A DNA stretch of 64,000 bases from Priestia aryabhattai (GTDB lineage: Bacteria > Bacillota > Bacilli > Bacillales > Bacillaceae_H), in NCBI RefSeq assembly GCF_023715685.1, contig NZ_JAMBOQ010000005.1, forward strand, positions 186,001 through 250,000, written 5' to 3'. Below the pieces are notes generated by a model. The model ran no database searches. It worked only from the letters and a program-made list of their open reading frames with translations, and was not told where the DNA came from. How positions within the stretch are numbered: the stretch's first letter is position 1; each line of letters starts with the position of its first letter. Shown piece after piece: positions 32,256-43,284 of this stretch. The translations under genes and the position numbers were made by a program.

Positions 32256-33915
32256 AGTTTAATCCGTATTCTTTGATTTTGTTATAAAGGGTGCCGCGTG
32301 AAATGCCAAGTAAATCTGCTGCTGCACTTTTGTTTCCATAGGTTTTTTGAAGAGTCTCTTCTATTAGCCTAGCTTCTTGGAGAGAATCTTCTTCTTTTTG
32401 AACTTCTGTGAAAGAACTTGCATCCTTCAGATTGTCAGGAAGGTGCGTAAGGGTAATCAACGACTGATCACTTAGAAAAATCATTCTTTCAATCGTATTT
32501 CTCAGCTCGCGAATATTGCCTGGCCAATCGTATTGCATAAAGGCTTCGAGAACTTCAGAGCTGATGAAAGGAGCTTTCTTTTTATACTTTTTACTAAATT
32601 CCTGTACAAATTGCTGAGTCAATGCTTCGATGTCTTCTTTATGGTCTCGAAGCGGCGGAATAATAATGTTAATGACGGTCAGCAAATAGTAAAGATTTTC
32701 ATGAAATTCACCGGCCTTTAGCAACTCTTCCAAAGGTGTAGTGGTAGAGGCTACAATTCGGGTTTGGACTTGAATTTCTTCAGTTCCTCCAACGTGATAA
32801 AAGGATCGTTCTTCCAAGTAACGGAGAAACGTAACTTGAATTTCAAGAGGCATTTTATCAATTTCTTCAATAAATAACGTTCCGTTATGAGCCTGCTCCA
32901 GTTTTCCCGCAATGGTCGTTGGATCTTCTGAAAAGACATCTTTTTGATGACCAAAGAGCTCAATTTCCAGGAGTCCAGATGGAATAGTGGCGCAATTTAA
33001 AGATAAAAAAGGTTCTTTATGTTTGGATCCCCCGTAATGAATGGCTTGAGCCAGCATTTCTTTCCCCGAACCAGGTTCTCCTGTTAATAAAATAGGCATA
33101 TCTGTAGATGCCACTTTTTTGGCAATGTCAACGGCTTGCTTAATTTCAGGACTGATACCCGCAAAAGAAGAAAATGGATTATCTTTCGGAATGAGAAGAG
33201 ACACATCAATTTCTTCATTTAATCTTACAATATTGGTAATGTCATGTTCGGTTGCAACTCCACCTATGACTCGATTGTTTCTTATAATAGGAGATGCATT
33301 GATGAGCACGTGAGTTTGTTCATTAGGACGATGATACGTTCCGCGCACAGGGCGCCCTTCATTTAGAATCGTATGTAGAATGATGGATTCATCTTTGAAA
33401 TGCTCTCCGATTTTTCTACCAATAATATCATCTCTCTGAATCTTATACGTATGTTCCGCAGCAGTATTCCACAAGATTACATTTCCTTCATTATCGACCG
33501 CTGTCACTGCATCATTAATGGTTTCTGCCAATGTATCAAAATAGGAAGCTAATATCTCATTTTGGCTATGCAAATGTGTAATCCACTGTGAAGGTGTTAC
33601 AAGTCCTATTGTAGTTTCTTGGTTTTCTGCTTGAATGAGGACTGGTCTATTCCAGTTTGTGTTGGCTTGTAAATTGGCTAACGTAGAAGTAGAAGATGAA
33701 GGCCAATTTGTATCCGCTATTACTTTTTTAATGGACGATGCCCCGTCATGACCTGTTAAAAGGTATCGTTCATCTTTTTGTATTACATAAAAGGTACTTG
33801 CTGTGACTACAACGAAATCATAGTTTGAAAGTTCAGATTTCACTTTAGCTAAAGAAGTTGATTCTTCAACTGTTGTAAAGGAGTTATTTATAAGAACTTG
33901 ATCAACGCTTGCCAT
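32254..33915 (-). CDS. Sigma-54-activator-like regulator with degenerate AAA+ domain
   Basis: A 553-residue protein with an N-terminal domain of unclear type (1-120), a PAS domain (about 125-235), an AAA+ domain (about 250-480) and a C-terminal Fis-type helix-turn-helix (about 520-553, KSAAADLLGISRGTLYNKI). The layout is that of RocR-like enhancer-binding proteins. Walker A (GEPGSGKE, 279-286) and WPGNIREL remain. However, the sigma-54-contacting GAFTGA loop reads DVFSED (326-331), Walker B is TLFIEE, and both arginine-finger positions are changed (FH at 404-405; YYLL at 409-412 where FR and YYRL are usual). It probably does not activate sigma-54. It converges on the proline operon, whose promoter is sigma-A-like. 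Confidence 0.85.
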   Translation of the reverse strand: MASVDQVLINNSFTTVEESTSLAKVKSELSNYDFVVVTASTFYVIQKDERYLLTGHDGASSIKKVIADTNWPSSSTSTLANLQANTNWNRPVLIQAENQETTIGLVTPSQWITHLHSQNEILASYFDTLAETINDAVTAVDNEGNVILWNTAAEHTYKIQRDDIIGRKIGEHFKDESIILHTILNEGRPVRGTYHRPNEQTHVLINASPIIRNNRVIGGVATEHDITNIVRLNEEIDVSLLIPKDNPFSSFAGISPEIKQAVDIAKKVASTDMPILLTGEPGSGKEMLAQAIHYGGSKHKEPFLSLNCATIPSGLLEIELFGHQKDVFSEDPTTIAGKLEQAHNGTLFIEEIDKMPLEIQVTFLRYLEERSFYHVGGTEEIQVQTRIVASTTTPLEELLKAGEFHENLYYLLTVINIIIPPLRDHKEDIEALTQQFVQEFSKKYKKKAPFISSEVLEAFMQYDWPGNIRELRNTIERMIFLSDQSLITLTHLPDNLKDASSFTEVQKEEDSLQEARLIEETLQKTYGNKSAAADLLGISRGTLYNKIKEYGLN

Positions 33916-34250
33916 ACTAAACCCCTCTCAGTACATATTTTTTATACTGTATCATAATTTAGAAATTGGCGCAAAAGCCTATCCTTTTCAAACAATTAAG
34001 CAGCTTACTCTCTTTTATTGTTTTCATCCAAAGAGTTGTATTCCCTTCGAGAAGGGTAGCATAAGAATTTAGTGGGTAATAAAGTAACAGGGTAAAAAAT
34101 AAAAACAAACAAACACTATATAAGATTAATACTCATTAGTTTCATTTATGAGTATAAAGTGATAAAATACGAATATCAGTTCGTGTTTTCGGTTTTTACA
34201 TATCGTAATAAAAATAGATAAAACAAGAAAATAGAAACGGAGGCCTTCAT
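33916..34250. other. Intergenic region between the regulator gene and uvrB
   Basis: Holds a leftward TATAAA-like -10 near 33945 for the regulator, a small CCCTTC-GA-GAAGGG hairpin near 34042-34056, and the LexA box of uvrB. No gene was found. Confidence 0.5.
34170..34183. promoter_or_regulatory. LexA (SOS) box upstream of uvrBA
   Basis: CGAAT-ATCA-GTTCG matches the Bacillus LexA/DinR consensus CGAAC-N4-GTTCG at 9 of 10 positions. It lies about 70 bases before uvrB, which is SOS-induced in B. subtilis. Confidence 0.85.
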
Positions 34251-36230
34251 TTGAAAGATCAGTTTGAATTAGTATCCCCCTATCAACCGCAAGGTGATCA
34301 GCCAAAGGCAATTGAAAAGATTGTGAAAGGAATTAAAGAAGGTAAGCAGCATCAAGTTTTGTTAGGTGCTACAGGAACGGGAAAAACCTTTACCATGTCT
34401 AATGTTATTAAGGAAATAAATAAGCCGACATTAATTATGGCTCATAACAAAACGCTTGCTGGTCAATTGTACAGTGAGTTTAAAGAGTTTTTTCCTAATA
34501 ATGCAGTCGAATACTTTGTCAGTTACTATGATTACTATCAGCCTGAAGCTTATGTACCTCAAACAGATACATTTATTGAAAAAGATGCAAGCATTAATGA
34601 TGAGATTGATAAACTTCGTCACTCGGCAACTTCTGCTCTTTTTGAACGAAAAGATGTCATTATTATTGCCAGCGTGTCCTGTATTTATGGATTAGGGTCT
34701 CCGGAAGAATACAAAGAAATGGTCGTATCTCTTCGAGTAGGAATGGAAAAAGAGCGCAATCAGCTGCTTCGTACGCTAGTGGATGTCCAGTACGAAAGAA
34801 ACGATATTGACTTCAAGCGTGGAACGTTTCGCGTTCGCGGTGATGTTGTTGAGATTTTTCCTGTCTCTCGAGATGAACACTGTATTCGCGTTGAGTTTTT
34901 CGGCGATGAAATTGATCGCATCCGTGAAGTCGACGCCTTAACAGGAGAAATTATTGGAGATCGTGAACACGTGGCTATCTTCCCAGCATCTCACTTCGTC
35001 ACGAGGGAAGAAAAAATGCGTGTTGCCATTCAAAATATTGAAAAAGAACTAGAAGAACAGCTAGAGAAGTTAAAAGAAGCAGGAAAGCTTTTAGAAGCGC
35101 AGCGCTTGGAGCAGCGCACGCGCTATGACCTAGAAATGATGAGAGAAATGGGATTTTGTTCGGGAATCGAGAATTACTCTCGTCATTTAACTCTTCGTCC
35201 GGCTGGTTCTACACCTTATACACTGCTGGATTTCTTCCCGGAAGATTTCCTTCTTGTTGTGGATGAATCCCACGTTACAATTCCTCAAGTTAGAGGAATG
35301 TATAATGGAGACCAAGCGCGTAAACAAGTGTTGGTGAATCATGGTTTCCGCTTGCCGTCTGCATTAGATAACCGTCCTCTTAAATTTGATGAATTTGAAC
35401 AGCATATTAAACAAATTGTTCATGTTTCAGCAACACCAGGTCCTTACGAACTTGAGAAGGCACCTGATGTAATTGAACAAATTATTCGCCCAACGGGATT
35501 ATTAGATCCAAATATTGAAGTTCGACCAATTGAAGGACAGATTGATGATTTAATTGGAGAAATTCACGACCGGATTAAGCGAAATGAACGAGTACTAGTT
35601 ACGACGTTAACAAAGAAAATGTCTGAGGATTTAACGAACTACTTAAAAGAAATCGGCATCAAAGTTCAATATCTTCACTCTGAAGTGAAAACGCTCGAGC
35701 GTATTGAAATTATCCGAGAGCTGCGGCTTGGAAAATACGATGTGCTTATAGGAATTAACTTACTGCGTGAAGGTTTAGATATTCCAGAAGTTTCGCTAGT
35801 AACTATATTAGACGCGGATAAAGAAGGATTCTTGCGTTCAGAACGATCGCTTATTCAAACCATTGGACGTGCTGCGCGAAACGCTAATGGACATGTCATT
35901 ATGTACGCAGATCGCATTACAAACTCTATGGATATTGCGATCAATGAGACCAAGCGTCGTAGAAGTATTCAAGAAGCTTACAATGAAGAGCACGGTATTA
36001 CGCCGACAACGATTCAAAAAGAAGTTCGAGGCTCAATTCGGGCAACAGTGGTAGCAGAAGATACAGAAACGTACGAAGAAGCACCGGCATTTGATAAGCT
36101 CAACAAAAAAGAAAAAGCAAAGCTCATAGAAGAAATGGAACAAGAAATGAAAGAAGCAGCCAAAGCGCTTAACTTTGAACGCGCTGCTGAACTTCGTGAC
36201 TTGATTCTAGAATTAAAAGCAGAAGGGTGA
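34251..36230 (+). CDS. uvrB: Excinuclease ABC subunit B UvrB
   Basis: UvrB is the damage-verifying helicase of nucleotide excision repair. The 659-residue protein has Walker [11 protein letters not shown], the beta-hairpin region [20 protein letters not shown], helicase motifs [13 protein letters not shown] and [15 protein letters not shown], and the C-terminal UVR domain ([20 protein letters not shown]). The TTG start follows GGAGG. It is transcribed with uvrA, 6 bases downstream, under a LexA box. Confidence 0.98.
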   Translation: MKDQFELVSPYQPQGDQPKAIEKIVKGIKEGKQHQVLLGATGTGKTFTMSNVIKEINKPTLIMAHNKTLAGQLYSEFKEFFPNNAVEYFVSYYDYYQPEAYVPQTDTFIEKDASINDEIDKLRHSATSALFERKDVIIIASVSCIYGLGSPEEYKEMVVSLRVGMEKERNQLLRTLVDVQYERNDIDFKRGTFRVRGDVVEIFPVSRDEHCIRVEFFGDEIDRIREVDALTGEIIGDREHVAIFPASHFVTREEKMRVAIQNIEKELEEQLEKLKEAGKLLEAQRLEQRTRYDLEMMREMGFCSGIENYSRHLTLRPAGSTPYTLLDFFPEDFLLVVDESHVTIPQVRGMYNGDQARKQVLVNHGFRLPSALDNRPLKFDEFEQHIKQIVHVSATPGPYELEKAPDVIEQIIRPTGLLDPNIEVRPIEGQIDDLIGEIHDRIKRNERVLVTTLTKKMSEDLTNYLKEIGIKVQYLHSEVKTLERIEIIRELRLGKYDVLIGINLLREGLDIPEVSLVTILDADKEGFLRSERSLIQTIGRAARNANGHVIMYADRITNSMDIAINETKRRRSIQEAYNEEHGITPTTIQKEVRGSIRATVVAEDTETYEEAPAFDKLNKKEKAKLIEEMEQEMKEAAKALNFERAAELRDLILELKAEG

Positions 36231-36236
36231 TAAAAC

Positions 36237-39113
36237 ATGGCGATGGAAAAAATCGTGGTAAAAGGTGCACGAGCCCACAATTTGAAAAATATTGATATTG
36301 AAATCCCGCGGGACAAATTAGTGGTGTTAACAGGGTTATCAGGTTCTGGTAAATCTTCTTTGGCTTTCGATACCATCTATGCAGAAGGACAAAGACGTTA
36401 TGTTGAATCGCTTTCGGCATACGCAAGACAGTTTTTAGGTCAAATGGATAAGCCGGATGTAGATTCGATCGAAGGGTTGTCGCCTGCTATTTCAATCGAT
36501 CAAAAAACAACGAGCCGAAACCCTCGTTCAACCGTCGGAACTGTGACCGAAATCTATGATTATTTGCGCCTTTTGTTTGCTCGTGTAGGAAAGCCGATTT
36601 GTCCTAATCATGGGATTGAAATTACGTCTCAAACTATTGAGCAAATGGTAGATAGAATTTTAGAGTACCCTGAACGCACAAAACTTCAAGTACTGGCCCC
36701 TGTGGTATCCGGCCGAAAAGGCACCCACGTGAAAGTATTAGAAGATATTAAAAAGGAAGGGTACGTTCGAATTCGAGTAGACGGGGAAATGCGTGAAATA
36801 ACAGAAGAAATTGAACTTGAAAAAAACAAAAAGCACTCAATTGAAGTAGTGATTGATCGCGTTGTTGTAAAAGAAGGTGTAGCCGCTCGTTTGTCGGACT
36901 CTTTGGAATCAGCTCTTCGCCTTGGAGATGGGAAAGTAATTATTGACGTAATAGGTGAAGAAGAACTGCTTTTTAGTGAGCATCATGCTTGTCCAAAATG
37001 TGGCTTCTCCATTGGAGAACTTGAGCCCCGCATGTTTTCATTTAATAGTCCGTACGGGGCGTGTCCAACGTGTGACGGATTAGGAACGAAATTGGAAGTG
37101 GATAAAGATTTAGTTATTCCTAACTATGACTTAACACTTCGTCAGCACGCAATTGCACCTTGGGAGCCAACAAGTTCTCAATACTATCCGCAGCTGCTTG
37201 AAGCCGTATGTACACATTACGGCATTGATATGGATGTGCCGGTTCGAGATATCCCGGAACATTTATTTGATAAAGTATTATATGGCAGCGGTAAAGAAAA
37301 AATTTACTTTCGCTATGAAAATGATTTTGGCCAAGTAAGAGAAAATCATATCGAATTTGAAGGCGTGCTTCGGAACGTAGAGCGTCGTTATCATGAAACA
37401 AGTTCGGATTATATCCGTGAGCAAATGGAAAAATACATGGCTCAGCAAGCATGTCCAAAATGTAAAGGAAATCGCTTGAAACGCGAAAGCTTAGCGGTGC
37501 TTATTGACGAAAAGCATATAGGAGATACAACGCGCTTTTCAGTAAAAGAAGCATATGACTTTTTTGAAAGTCTCAGTCTATCTGAAAAAGACATGAAGAT
37601 TGCGGATATGGTACTACGTGAAATTCGGGAGCGTCTAAGCTTTCTCATTAACGTGGGGCTAGATTATTTAACATTAAACCGCTCTGCTGGAACTCTTTCA
37701 GGAGGAGAAGCACAGCGGATTCGTTTGGCTACTCAAATTGGTTCTCGTTTGACGGGGGTTCTTTATATTTTAGATGAACCTTCTATCGGTCTTCATCAAC
37801 GTGACAATGATCGCTTAATTCGCACGATGCAAGATATGCGCGATATTGGAAATACGTTGATTGTTGTAGAACATGACGAAGATACGATGATGGCAGCTGA
37901 TTATTTAATTGATATCGGACCAGGAGCCGGCGTACACGGGGGTGCCGTTGTTTCTCAAGGTACGCCTCAGGAAGTGATGGATGATGCAAACTCTTTAACG
38001 GGTCAATATCTATCAGGAGAGAAGTTTATTCCTCTTCCAGCCGAAAGACGGTCGATAGATAAAGATCGGATGATTGAAATTATAGGAGCAAAAGAAAACA
38101 ATTTAAAAAATGTAAAAGCAAAGCTTCCGTTAGGTATGTTCATGGCTGTTACAGGTGTATCTGGATCAGGTAAGAGTACGCTTGTAAATGATATCCTTCA
38201 CAAATCATTGGCGCAAAAGCTGCATAAAGCAAAAAGCAAAGCAGGAGAACATAAAGAAATCAAAGGCATTGAACACTTAGATAAAGTCATTGATATTGAT
38301 CAGTCTCCGATAGGCCGTACGCCTCGTTCGAACCCTGCAACCTATACAGGTGTATTCGATGACATTCGAGATGTATTTGCGCAAACAAACGAAGCAAAAG
38401 TTCGCGGATATAAAAAAGGCCGTTTTAGCTTTAACGTGAAAGGCGGCCGCTGTGAAGCTTGTCGAGGAGACGGTATTATTAAAATCGAAATGCATTTCTT
38501 GCCAGATGTATACGTCCCTTGTGAAGTCTGCCACGGCAAACGATATAACCGTGAAACTTTAGAAGTAAAATACAAAGATCAAAATATTTCAGATGTGTTG
38601 GATATGACGGTCGAAGACGCGCTTCACTTCTTTGAAAACATTCCAAAGATTAAGCGGAAGCTGCAGACAATTTACGATGTAGGACTTGGCTATATTACAC
38701 TTGGCCAGCCGGCTACTACTCTATCCGGTGGAGAGGCGCAGCGTGTAAAGCTAGCTTCAGAGCTTCACCGTCGTTCAACAGGAAGAACGCTGTACATTTT
38801 AGACGAACCGACTACCGGTCTTCATGTCGATGATATCGCACGGTTATTAAAAGTGCTTCAGCGTTTAGTTGAAAATGGAGATACGGTTCTGGTGATCGAA
38901 CATAATTTAGACGTGATCAAAGCAGCTGATTACCTACTTGATTTAGGGCCTGAAGGTGGAGATAAAGGCGGACAAATTGTGGCTACGGGTACGCCAGAAG
39001 AAGTGGCAAAAGTAAAAGAATCCTATACGGGTCATTATCTGAAGCCAATTTTAGAACGTGACCGTAAGCGTATGGAGAAAAAAGTTGAAAAAGCAGAGGC
39101 ATTAACTCGTTAA
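36237..39113 (+). CDS. uvrA: Excinuclease ABC subunit A UvrA
   Basis: UvrA is the dimeric damage sensor that loads UvrB. The 958-residue protein contains two ABC ATPase modules (Walker [10 protein letters not shown] near residue 35 and [10 protein letters not shown] near 640; signatures LSGGEAQR in both) and zinc-binding Cys clusters (CPKCGFS...CPTCDGLG and CEACRGDG...[10 protein letters not shown]). Length is standard. It is the second gene of the uvrBA operon. Confidence 0.98.
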   Translation: MAMEKIVVKGARAHNLKNIDIEIPRDKLVVLTGLSGSGKSSLAFDTIYAEGQRRYVESLSAYARQFLGQMDKPDVDSIEGLSPAISIDQKTTSRNPRSTVGTVTEIYDYLRLLFARVGKPICPNHGIEITSQTIEQMVDRILEYPERTKLQVLAPVVSGRKGTHVKVLEDIKKEGYVRIRVDGEMREITEEIELEKNKKHSIEVVIDRVVVKEGVAARLSDSLESALRLGDGKVIIDVIGEEELLFSEHHACPKCGFSIGELEPRMFSFNSPYGACPTCDGLGTKLEVDKDLVIPNYDLTLRQHAIAPWEPTSSQYYPQLLEAVCTHYGIDMDVPVRDIPEHLFDKVLYGSGKEKIYFRYENDFGQVRENHIEFEGVLRNVERRYHETSSDYIREQMEKYMAQQACPKCKGNRLKRESLAVLIDEKHIGDTTRFSVKEAYDFFESLSLSEKDMKIADMVLREIRERLSFLINVGLDYLTLNRSAGTLSGGEAQRIRLATQIGSRLTGVLYILDEPSIGLHQRDNDRLIRTMQDMRDIGNTLIVVEHDEDTMMAADYLIDIGPGAGVHGGAVVSQGTPQEVMDDANSLTGQYLSGEKFIPLPAERRSIDKDRMIEIIGAKENNLKNVKAKLPLGMFMAVTGVSGSGKSTLVNDILHKSLAQKLHKAKSKAGEHKEIKGIEHLDKVIDIDQSPIGRTPRSNPATYTGVFDDIRDVFAQTNEAKVRGYKKGRFSFNVKGGRCEACRGDGIIKIEMHFLPDVYVPCEVCHGKRYNRETLEVKYKDQNISDVLDMTVEDALHFFENIPKIKRKLQTIYDVGLGYITLGQPATTLSGGEAQRVKLASELHRRSTGRTLYILDEPTTGLHVDDIARLLKVLQRLVENGDTVLVIEHNLDVIKAADYLLDLGPEGGDKGGQIVATGTPEEVAKVKESYTGHYLKPILERDRKRMEKKVEKAEALTR

Positions 39114-39141
39114 AAGACATCAGCATTGGTGTCTTTTTTTA
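39112..39141 (+). terminator. Terminator after uvrA
   Basis: AAAAGACATCA and TGGTGTCTTTT form a stem with one G-U pair around a 4-base loop, followed by a T-run. Confidence 0.78.
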
Positions 39142-39201
39142 TAAAGAATGAAACTTTTTAACTCATTAAACCGTAATACATGATATAAGGAGTTGATCAT
39201 C

Positions 39202-39513
39202 ATGGAAGGAAATCGCGTACTATCTTCCTTAAATTATTTTAGCGTTTTCTTTGCACCATTTTTATTACCTATTATTATTTATTTTGTTGTTCATAACATA
39301 GAAGTAAAGAAACATGCAAAAACTGCATTTCTGTCACATTTATTACCTATTGCTACAGCGATCTTGTTCTTATTCTTCTTGCTTCCTGCTCTTACTGGCT
39401 CTAGTGGAACGGTATTTATCCTTTTAATTGTAGCTTTAGTTATTGTTTCTTTAGTTAATGTTGTTGTGTTTGTATGGAACATTGTAAAAGGAATACAAAT
39501 ATTAAGTAGATAA
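39202..39513 (+). CDS. Small membrane protein, DUF4870-like
   Basis: A 103-residue protein with three hydrophobic segments. SSLNYFSVFFAPFLLPIIIYF followed by KKHAKTAFLSHLLP resembles the DUF4870 pattern (SYLSIFFAPFLFPLI, then HAKQAL). Function unknown. I start at ATG 39202, 9 bases after AAGGAG. It may be the first gene of a short envelope operon with yvlB, yvlC and yvlD, in the place where B. subtilis has yvlA. Confidence 0.7.
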   Translation: MEGNRVLSSLNYFSVFFAPFLLPIIIYFVVHNIEVKKHAKTAFLSHLLPIATAILFLFFLLPALTGSSGTVFILLIVALVIVSLVNVVVFVWNIVKGIQILSR

Positions 39514-39551
39514 AAGTTAAATGACTAAAACATAAAGAGGAGATGGAACGT

Positions 39552-40643
39552 ATGAGTGAAAAGCGCAAACAAATTTTACAGATGGTAGAAGAGGGAAAAC
39601 TTAGTGTAGACGAGGCATTAACTTTGCTAAACTCACTGGAAAAAGACTCAGCTAATGATTCTTCCTATGCTACGTCTGATAAAGCTGAGCTATCCCCTTA
39701 TGTAGGAGAAAAACAGAAAAAAACGTACGCTTCTAAGTCATCTCAAAGCTCTTTAAAAGAAAAATTATTTACATTTGTGGATCAAACGGTAAAAAAAGTA
39801 AAAGAAGGAGATTTAGATTTTAACTTTGGACCTTCGATTGACGTTCAGCACATCTTTCAACAATCAGAAGCATATATTCAAGAGATTGATGTAGATTTAG
39901 CAAATGGAAGCGTCCAGCTCCGGCCTTGGGGAAGTACAGAAGTACGAATAGAGTGTGAAGCTGCTATCTACAAAGTAGAGAATTCAGATGAAGCGCGCCG
40001 CACTTTCTTGCAGCATACTGCATTTTCCATTGAAAATGGCAAACTGCGCTTTGCTATTCAGCAAAAACAAATGAAGGTGAAAGCGATTATTTATATTCCA
40101 GAAATGGAATATGAACGCGTTAAACTCCGTATGTTTAATGGTTCAATCGATGGGGAAAGACTAAGCGTACGAGACCTAAAAGCCAAAACAGCTAATGGTA
40201 CCATCCGCTTTTACGATGTGAATAGCCATTCTCTTGAAATGGAGACATCAAACGGGCATATGGAACTTTCTCGAATTTTTGCTTCGAAATGTGAGCTTGA
40301 AACAATCAATGGAACCGTTAAATTTGATGGGGATACAAAGAAAATTGACGTGCAAACATTTAACGGAGATATTGATACGTATTTAAAAGGAGAGCGCATT
40401 GAAAAAGCATTTTTCAAAACGACTACGGGAAGCATTACGCTCTATACGCCGCCCCACCTCTCCGTTGATGGAGATTTGAAATCTAACTTTGGGAATTTTA
40501 CATGTACACTTCCTGAGATGGAAATAGTAGATGAGAAAAAAGAAACGGTGATGAAACAGCTTCGTTTCAAAGCCAATGTCGCTTCGCCTAAAGGCTATAA
40601 ATTGTTAGCTGAATCCAAAACGGGTTCAATTGTTATAAAATAG
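39552..40643 (+). CDS. yvlB: DUF4097-family protein YvlB
   Basis: The 363-residue product has an N-terminal SHOCT-like helical motif (KQILQMVEEGKLSVDEALTLL) and a long beta-helical DUF4097 region of repeated strands (ANGSVQLRPW, MFNGSIDGE, TANGTIRFYD, TSNGHMELS, TINGTVKFDG, TFNGDIDTY). This matches B. subtilis YvlB, a protein induced by cell-envelope stress; its molecular role is not known. I start at ATG 39552, 10 bases after GAGGAG; an ATG at 39543 abuts that site. yvlC and yvlD follow. Confidence 0.87.
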   Translation: MSEKRKQILQMVEEGKLSVDEALTLLNSLEKDSANDSSYATSDKAELSPYVGEKQKKTYASKSSQSSLKEKLFTFVDQTVKKVKEGDLDFNFGPSIDVQHIFQQSEAYIQEIDVDLANGSVQLRPWGSTEVRIECEAAIYKVENSDEARRTFLQHTAFSIENGKLRFAIQQKQMKVKAIIYIPEMEYERVKLRMFNGSIDGERLSVRDLKAKTANGTIRFYDVNSHSLEMETSNGHMELSRIFASKCELETINGTVKFDGDTKKIDVQTFNGDIDTYLKGERIEKAFFKTTTGSITLYTPPHLSVDGDLKSNFGNFTCTLPEMEIVDEKKETVMKQLRFKANVASPKGYKLLAESKTGSIVIK

Positions 40644-40684
40644 AAAACGCTTGTTTTAGTCAAAAAGCAAAGGAGATGATTAAC

Positions 40685-40879
40685 GTGCGAAAGTTGTATC
40701 GTTCGCGAACAAATCGCAAGCTTGCGGGTGTTATCGGCGGTATTTCTCAGTATATCGGAATAGATGCTTCACTACTGCGCGTATTGTTTATCATCAGTTT
40801 ATTTTTTACAGTGGGTACCCCGGTCATTTTATATATGATTTTTGTGTTTTTAGTTCCAAATGAAGAAGGAGATTTCTAA
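40685..40879 (+). CDS. yvlC: PspC-domain protein YvlC
   Basis: A 64-residue PspC-like membrane protein (LYRSRTNRKLAGVIGGISQYIGIDASLLRVLF, shown here as LYRSRTNRKLAGVIGG plus the following helix). PspC proteins sense or respond to envelope stress. I start at GTG 40685, 9 bases after AAAGGAG, giving MRKLYRS; an ATG at 40676 overlaps the ribosome-binding site. It lies 2 bases before yvlD. Confidence 0.88.
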   Translation: MRKLYRSRTNRKLAGVIGGISQYIGIDASLLRVLFIISLFFTVGTPVILYMIFVFLVPNEEGDF

Positions 40880-40881
40880 AG

Positions 40882-41247
40882 ATGTTATTGCGTGGAATCA
40901 TTAGTATTTTAATCAATGCCCTCGTATTAATAGTAATCGCAGGTTATATTGACACCTTTCACCTGGAATCAGTCAGTGCAGCTATTATCGCCAGCTTGAT
41001 TCTATCGATTTTGAATGTGTTTGTTAAGCCGATTTTAATTTTACTTACCCTGCCGGTGACATTTCTTACGCTTGGCCTATTTTTATTCGTCATTAATGCC
41101 ATTACGCTGATGATTACACAAAGTGTTATGGGAGACTCTTTTAATATTGACGGGTTTGGTACAGCGCTTTTAGCCTCAGTAATCATGTCGCTTCTAAATG
41201 CGCTTATTCAACGAGTGATTGTTGAACCCCTTCAAAATAGAAGGTAA
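40882..41247 (+). CDS. yvlD: Phage-holin-family-4-like membrane protein YvlD
   Basis: A 121-residue protein with four hydrophobic segments (NALVLIVIAGYIDTF, AAIIASLILSILNVFVKPIL, LTLPVTFLTLGLFLFVINAI, FGTALLASVIMSLLNALI), typical of the YvlD/DUF-type family. Function unknown; probably part of the envelope-stress operon with yvlB and yvlC. The start directly follows the yvlC stop. Confidence 0.88.
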   Translation: MLLRGIISILINALVLIVIAGYIDTFHLESVSAAIIASLILSILNVFVKPILILLTLPVTFLTLGLFLFVINAITLMITQSVMGDSFNIDGFGTALLASVIMSLLNALIQRVIVEPLQNRR

Positions 41248-41271
41248 CTTTCTTACAATATTTAATTTTCT

Positions 41272-41314
41272 AAAAAAGATGGTAAGGCGATGCGGCCTAT
41301 GCCATCTTTTTTTT
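41272..41314 (+). terminator. Terminator after yvlD
   Basis: AAAAAGATGG (41273-41282) pairs with CCATCTTTTT (41302-41311), with an inner AGGC/GCCT stem, then T-run. Confidence 0.8.
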
Positions 41315-41438
41315 CTTTTCTTTCCGTATTAATGATAAAATAAAGTGGCTAGTAGAACCAAACGCGACATAAAAGCGAGAGTTGGATATACTGTAGACAT
41401 GAACAGGCATATGGCTGTACATAAAAGGAGGATGCACG

Positions 41439-42374
41439 GTGGTTAAAGTACGTACAAAAGACATCATTGAGAAATTTAAATTAGAGCTTATTAGCGGAGA
41501 AGAAGGAATCGACCGTCCTATTTCAACGAGTGATATTTCACGTCCAGGTATTGAAATGGCAGGTTATTTTACATATTACCCAGCAGAACGTATCCAGCTG
41601 TTAGGTAAAACAGAACTATCGTTTTTTAAACAGTTAGATGATGAACAAAAAAAAGTTCGAATGGAAAAAATGTGTACAGATATCACGCCGGCTATCATTG
41701 TTTCGCGTGAAATGGATGTACCGAAAGAACTTATCGAAGCTTCAGAGCGTGAATCAGTTCCTGTGCTGCGTTCAAACTTTAAAACAACGCGACTTTCCAG
41801 CCATTTAACGAATTTTCTTGAAAGCCGGCTAGCACCTACTACTGCCCTACACGGCGTATTAGTTGATATATACGGAATTGGTGTATTAATCATGGGAAAA
41901 AGCGGCGTTGGTAAAAGTGAAACAGCTCTAGAGCTTGTTAAGCGAGGACATCGCCTTGTAGCCGATGACTGTGTGGAAATCCGTCAAGAAGATCAAGACA
42001 CGCTTGTAGGAAATGCGCCTGGTTTAATCGAGCATTTGCTTGAAATTCGCGGACTAGGGATCATCAATGTGATGACGCTATTCGGCGCAGGAGCTGTACG
42101 GAGCTATAAGCGAATTTCGCTTGTTATTCAGTTAGAGACATGGGATCAGCAGAAACATTATGATCGCCTTGGTTTAGAAGAAGATAAAATGAAAATTATT
42201 GATACAGACGTTACAAAAATTACATTGCCAGTACGCCCAGGACGAAACTTAGCTGTTATCATTGAAGTGGCAGCAATGAACTTCCGCTTAAAGCGTATGG
42301 GTATTAACGCAGCAGAACAATTTTCTGCACGTCTAACAGATGTAATTGAAGAAGGAGATCGTGAAGATTTATAA
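41439..42374 (+). CDS. hprK: HPr kinase/phosphorylase
   Basis: HprK phosphorylates HPr and Crh on the regulatory serine and reverses this with phosphate, setting carbon catabolite repression through CcpA. The 311-residue protein has the Walker A loop [15 protein letters not shown], the catalytic VADDCVEI region, and the family signature [16 protein letters not shown]. The GTG start follows GGAGG. First gene of hprK-lgt-ppaX-yvoF; ppaX recycles the pyrophosphate made by HprK dephosphorylation. Confidence 0.97.
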   Translation: MVKVRTKDIIEKFKLELISGEEGIDRPISTSDISRPGIEMAGYFTYYPAERIQLLGKTELSFFKQLDDEQKKVRMEKMCTDITPAIIVSREMDVPKELIEASERESVPVLRSNFKTTRLSSHLTNFLESRLAPTTALHGVLVDIYGIGVLIMGKSGVGKSETALELVKRGHRLVADDCVEIRQEDQDTLVGNAPGLIEHLLEIRGLGIINVMTLFGAGAVRSYKRISLVIQLETWDQQKHYDRLGLEEDKMKIIDTDVTKITLPVRPGRNLAVIIEVAAMNFRLKRMGINAAEQFSARLTDVIEEGDREDL

Positions 42375-42390
42375 GAAAGGGTGTTAACTT

Positions 42391-43224
42391 GTGGAAGCAA
42401 CTATTCAGCCGTTAGATCGTGTTTTCCTTGAAATTGGCCCTCTAACGGTCTACTGGTACGGCGTAATTATCGGTGCAGGTGTTCTGTTAGGTCTTTATAT
42501 TGCGACAAGAGAAAGCGTAAGAAGAGGCTTATCAAAAGATACATTTGTTGATCTTATCTTATTTGCTGTGCCAATAGCCATTATTTGTGCACGAATTTAT
42601 TATGTCTCGTTTGAATGGGGATACTATTCGAAGCATTTAAATGAAATACCTCAAATTTGGCAAGGTGGGATTGCCATTCATGGTGGTTTAATCGGAGGCG
42701 TGTTAACTGCCATTGTGTATTCGAAAGTGAAAAAGATTTCATTTTGGAAGTTGGCTGATATTGCTGCGCCTAGTTTAATCCTTGGCCAAGCCATTGGGCG
42801 CTGGGGCAACTTTATGAATCAAGAGGCACATGGGGGGCCGGTTACCCGTGCTTTTTTAGAAGGTTTACACCTTCCAAATTTTATTATTAATCAAATGTAT
42901 ATTAACGGTACGTATTATCATCCTACGTTTTTATACGAATCATTATGGGATTTTGCCGGATTTATCCTGTTGATGGTACTTCGCCGCACCAGTCTGCGAA
43001 AAGGAGAAATTTTCTTATCTTATTTAATCTGGTACTCAGTTGGACGCTTCTTTGTAGAAGGGCTTCGCACGGATAGCTTAATGCTGACGCATACACTCAG
43101 AATCGCTCAAGTTGTTTCACTTGCACTGATTGTAATAGCCATTATCTTAATTATCATCCGCCGCGTGACGGGAATGAGTAAACAGAAATATTTAGAGAAT
43201 GAAGAAGCACAATCTAAGGCGTAA
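42391..43224 (+). CDS. lgt: Prolipoprotein diacylglyceryl transferase Lgt
   Basis: Lgt attaches diacylglycerol to the lipobox cysteine of prolipoproteins in the membrane, such as CccB and the 58950 lipoprotein in this window. The 277-residue membrane protein has [12 protein letters not shown] and the Lgt signature [15 protein letters not shown]. The GTG start is 16 bases after hprK. Confidence 0.97.
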   Translation: MEATIQPLDRVFLEIGPLTVYWYGVIIGAGVLLGLYIATRESVRRGLSKDTFVDLILFAVPIAIICARIYYVSFEWGYYSKHLNEIPQIWQGGIAIHGGLIGGVLTAIVYSKVKKISFWKLADIAAPSLILGQAIGRWGNFMNQEAHGGPVTRAFLEGLHLPNFIINQMYINGTYYHPTFLYESLWDFAGFILLMVLRRTSLRKGEIFLSYLIWYSVGRFFVEGLRTDSLMLTHTLRIAQVVSLALIVIAIILIIIRRVTGMSKQKYLENEEAQSKA

Positions 43225-43284
43225 ATGAAGAAAAGCTATAAGGTTTATACAAACTTGATCTGACGCAAGGGAAGGAAATGAATA

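Noticed and set aside
33960..33980. TTGGCGC-like sequence upstream of the 32254 regulator as a -24 box
   Set aside because: The GG to GC spacing is 9 instead of 12 and no TTGC follows.
40641..40662. cre-like sequence between yvlB and yvlC (AGAAAACGCTTGTT)
   Set aside because: Only about 10 of 14 consensus positions match and the symmetry is poor.
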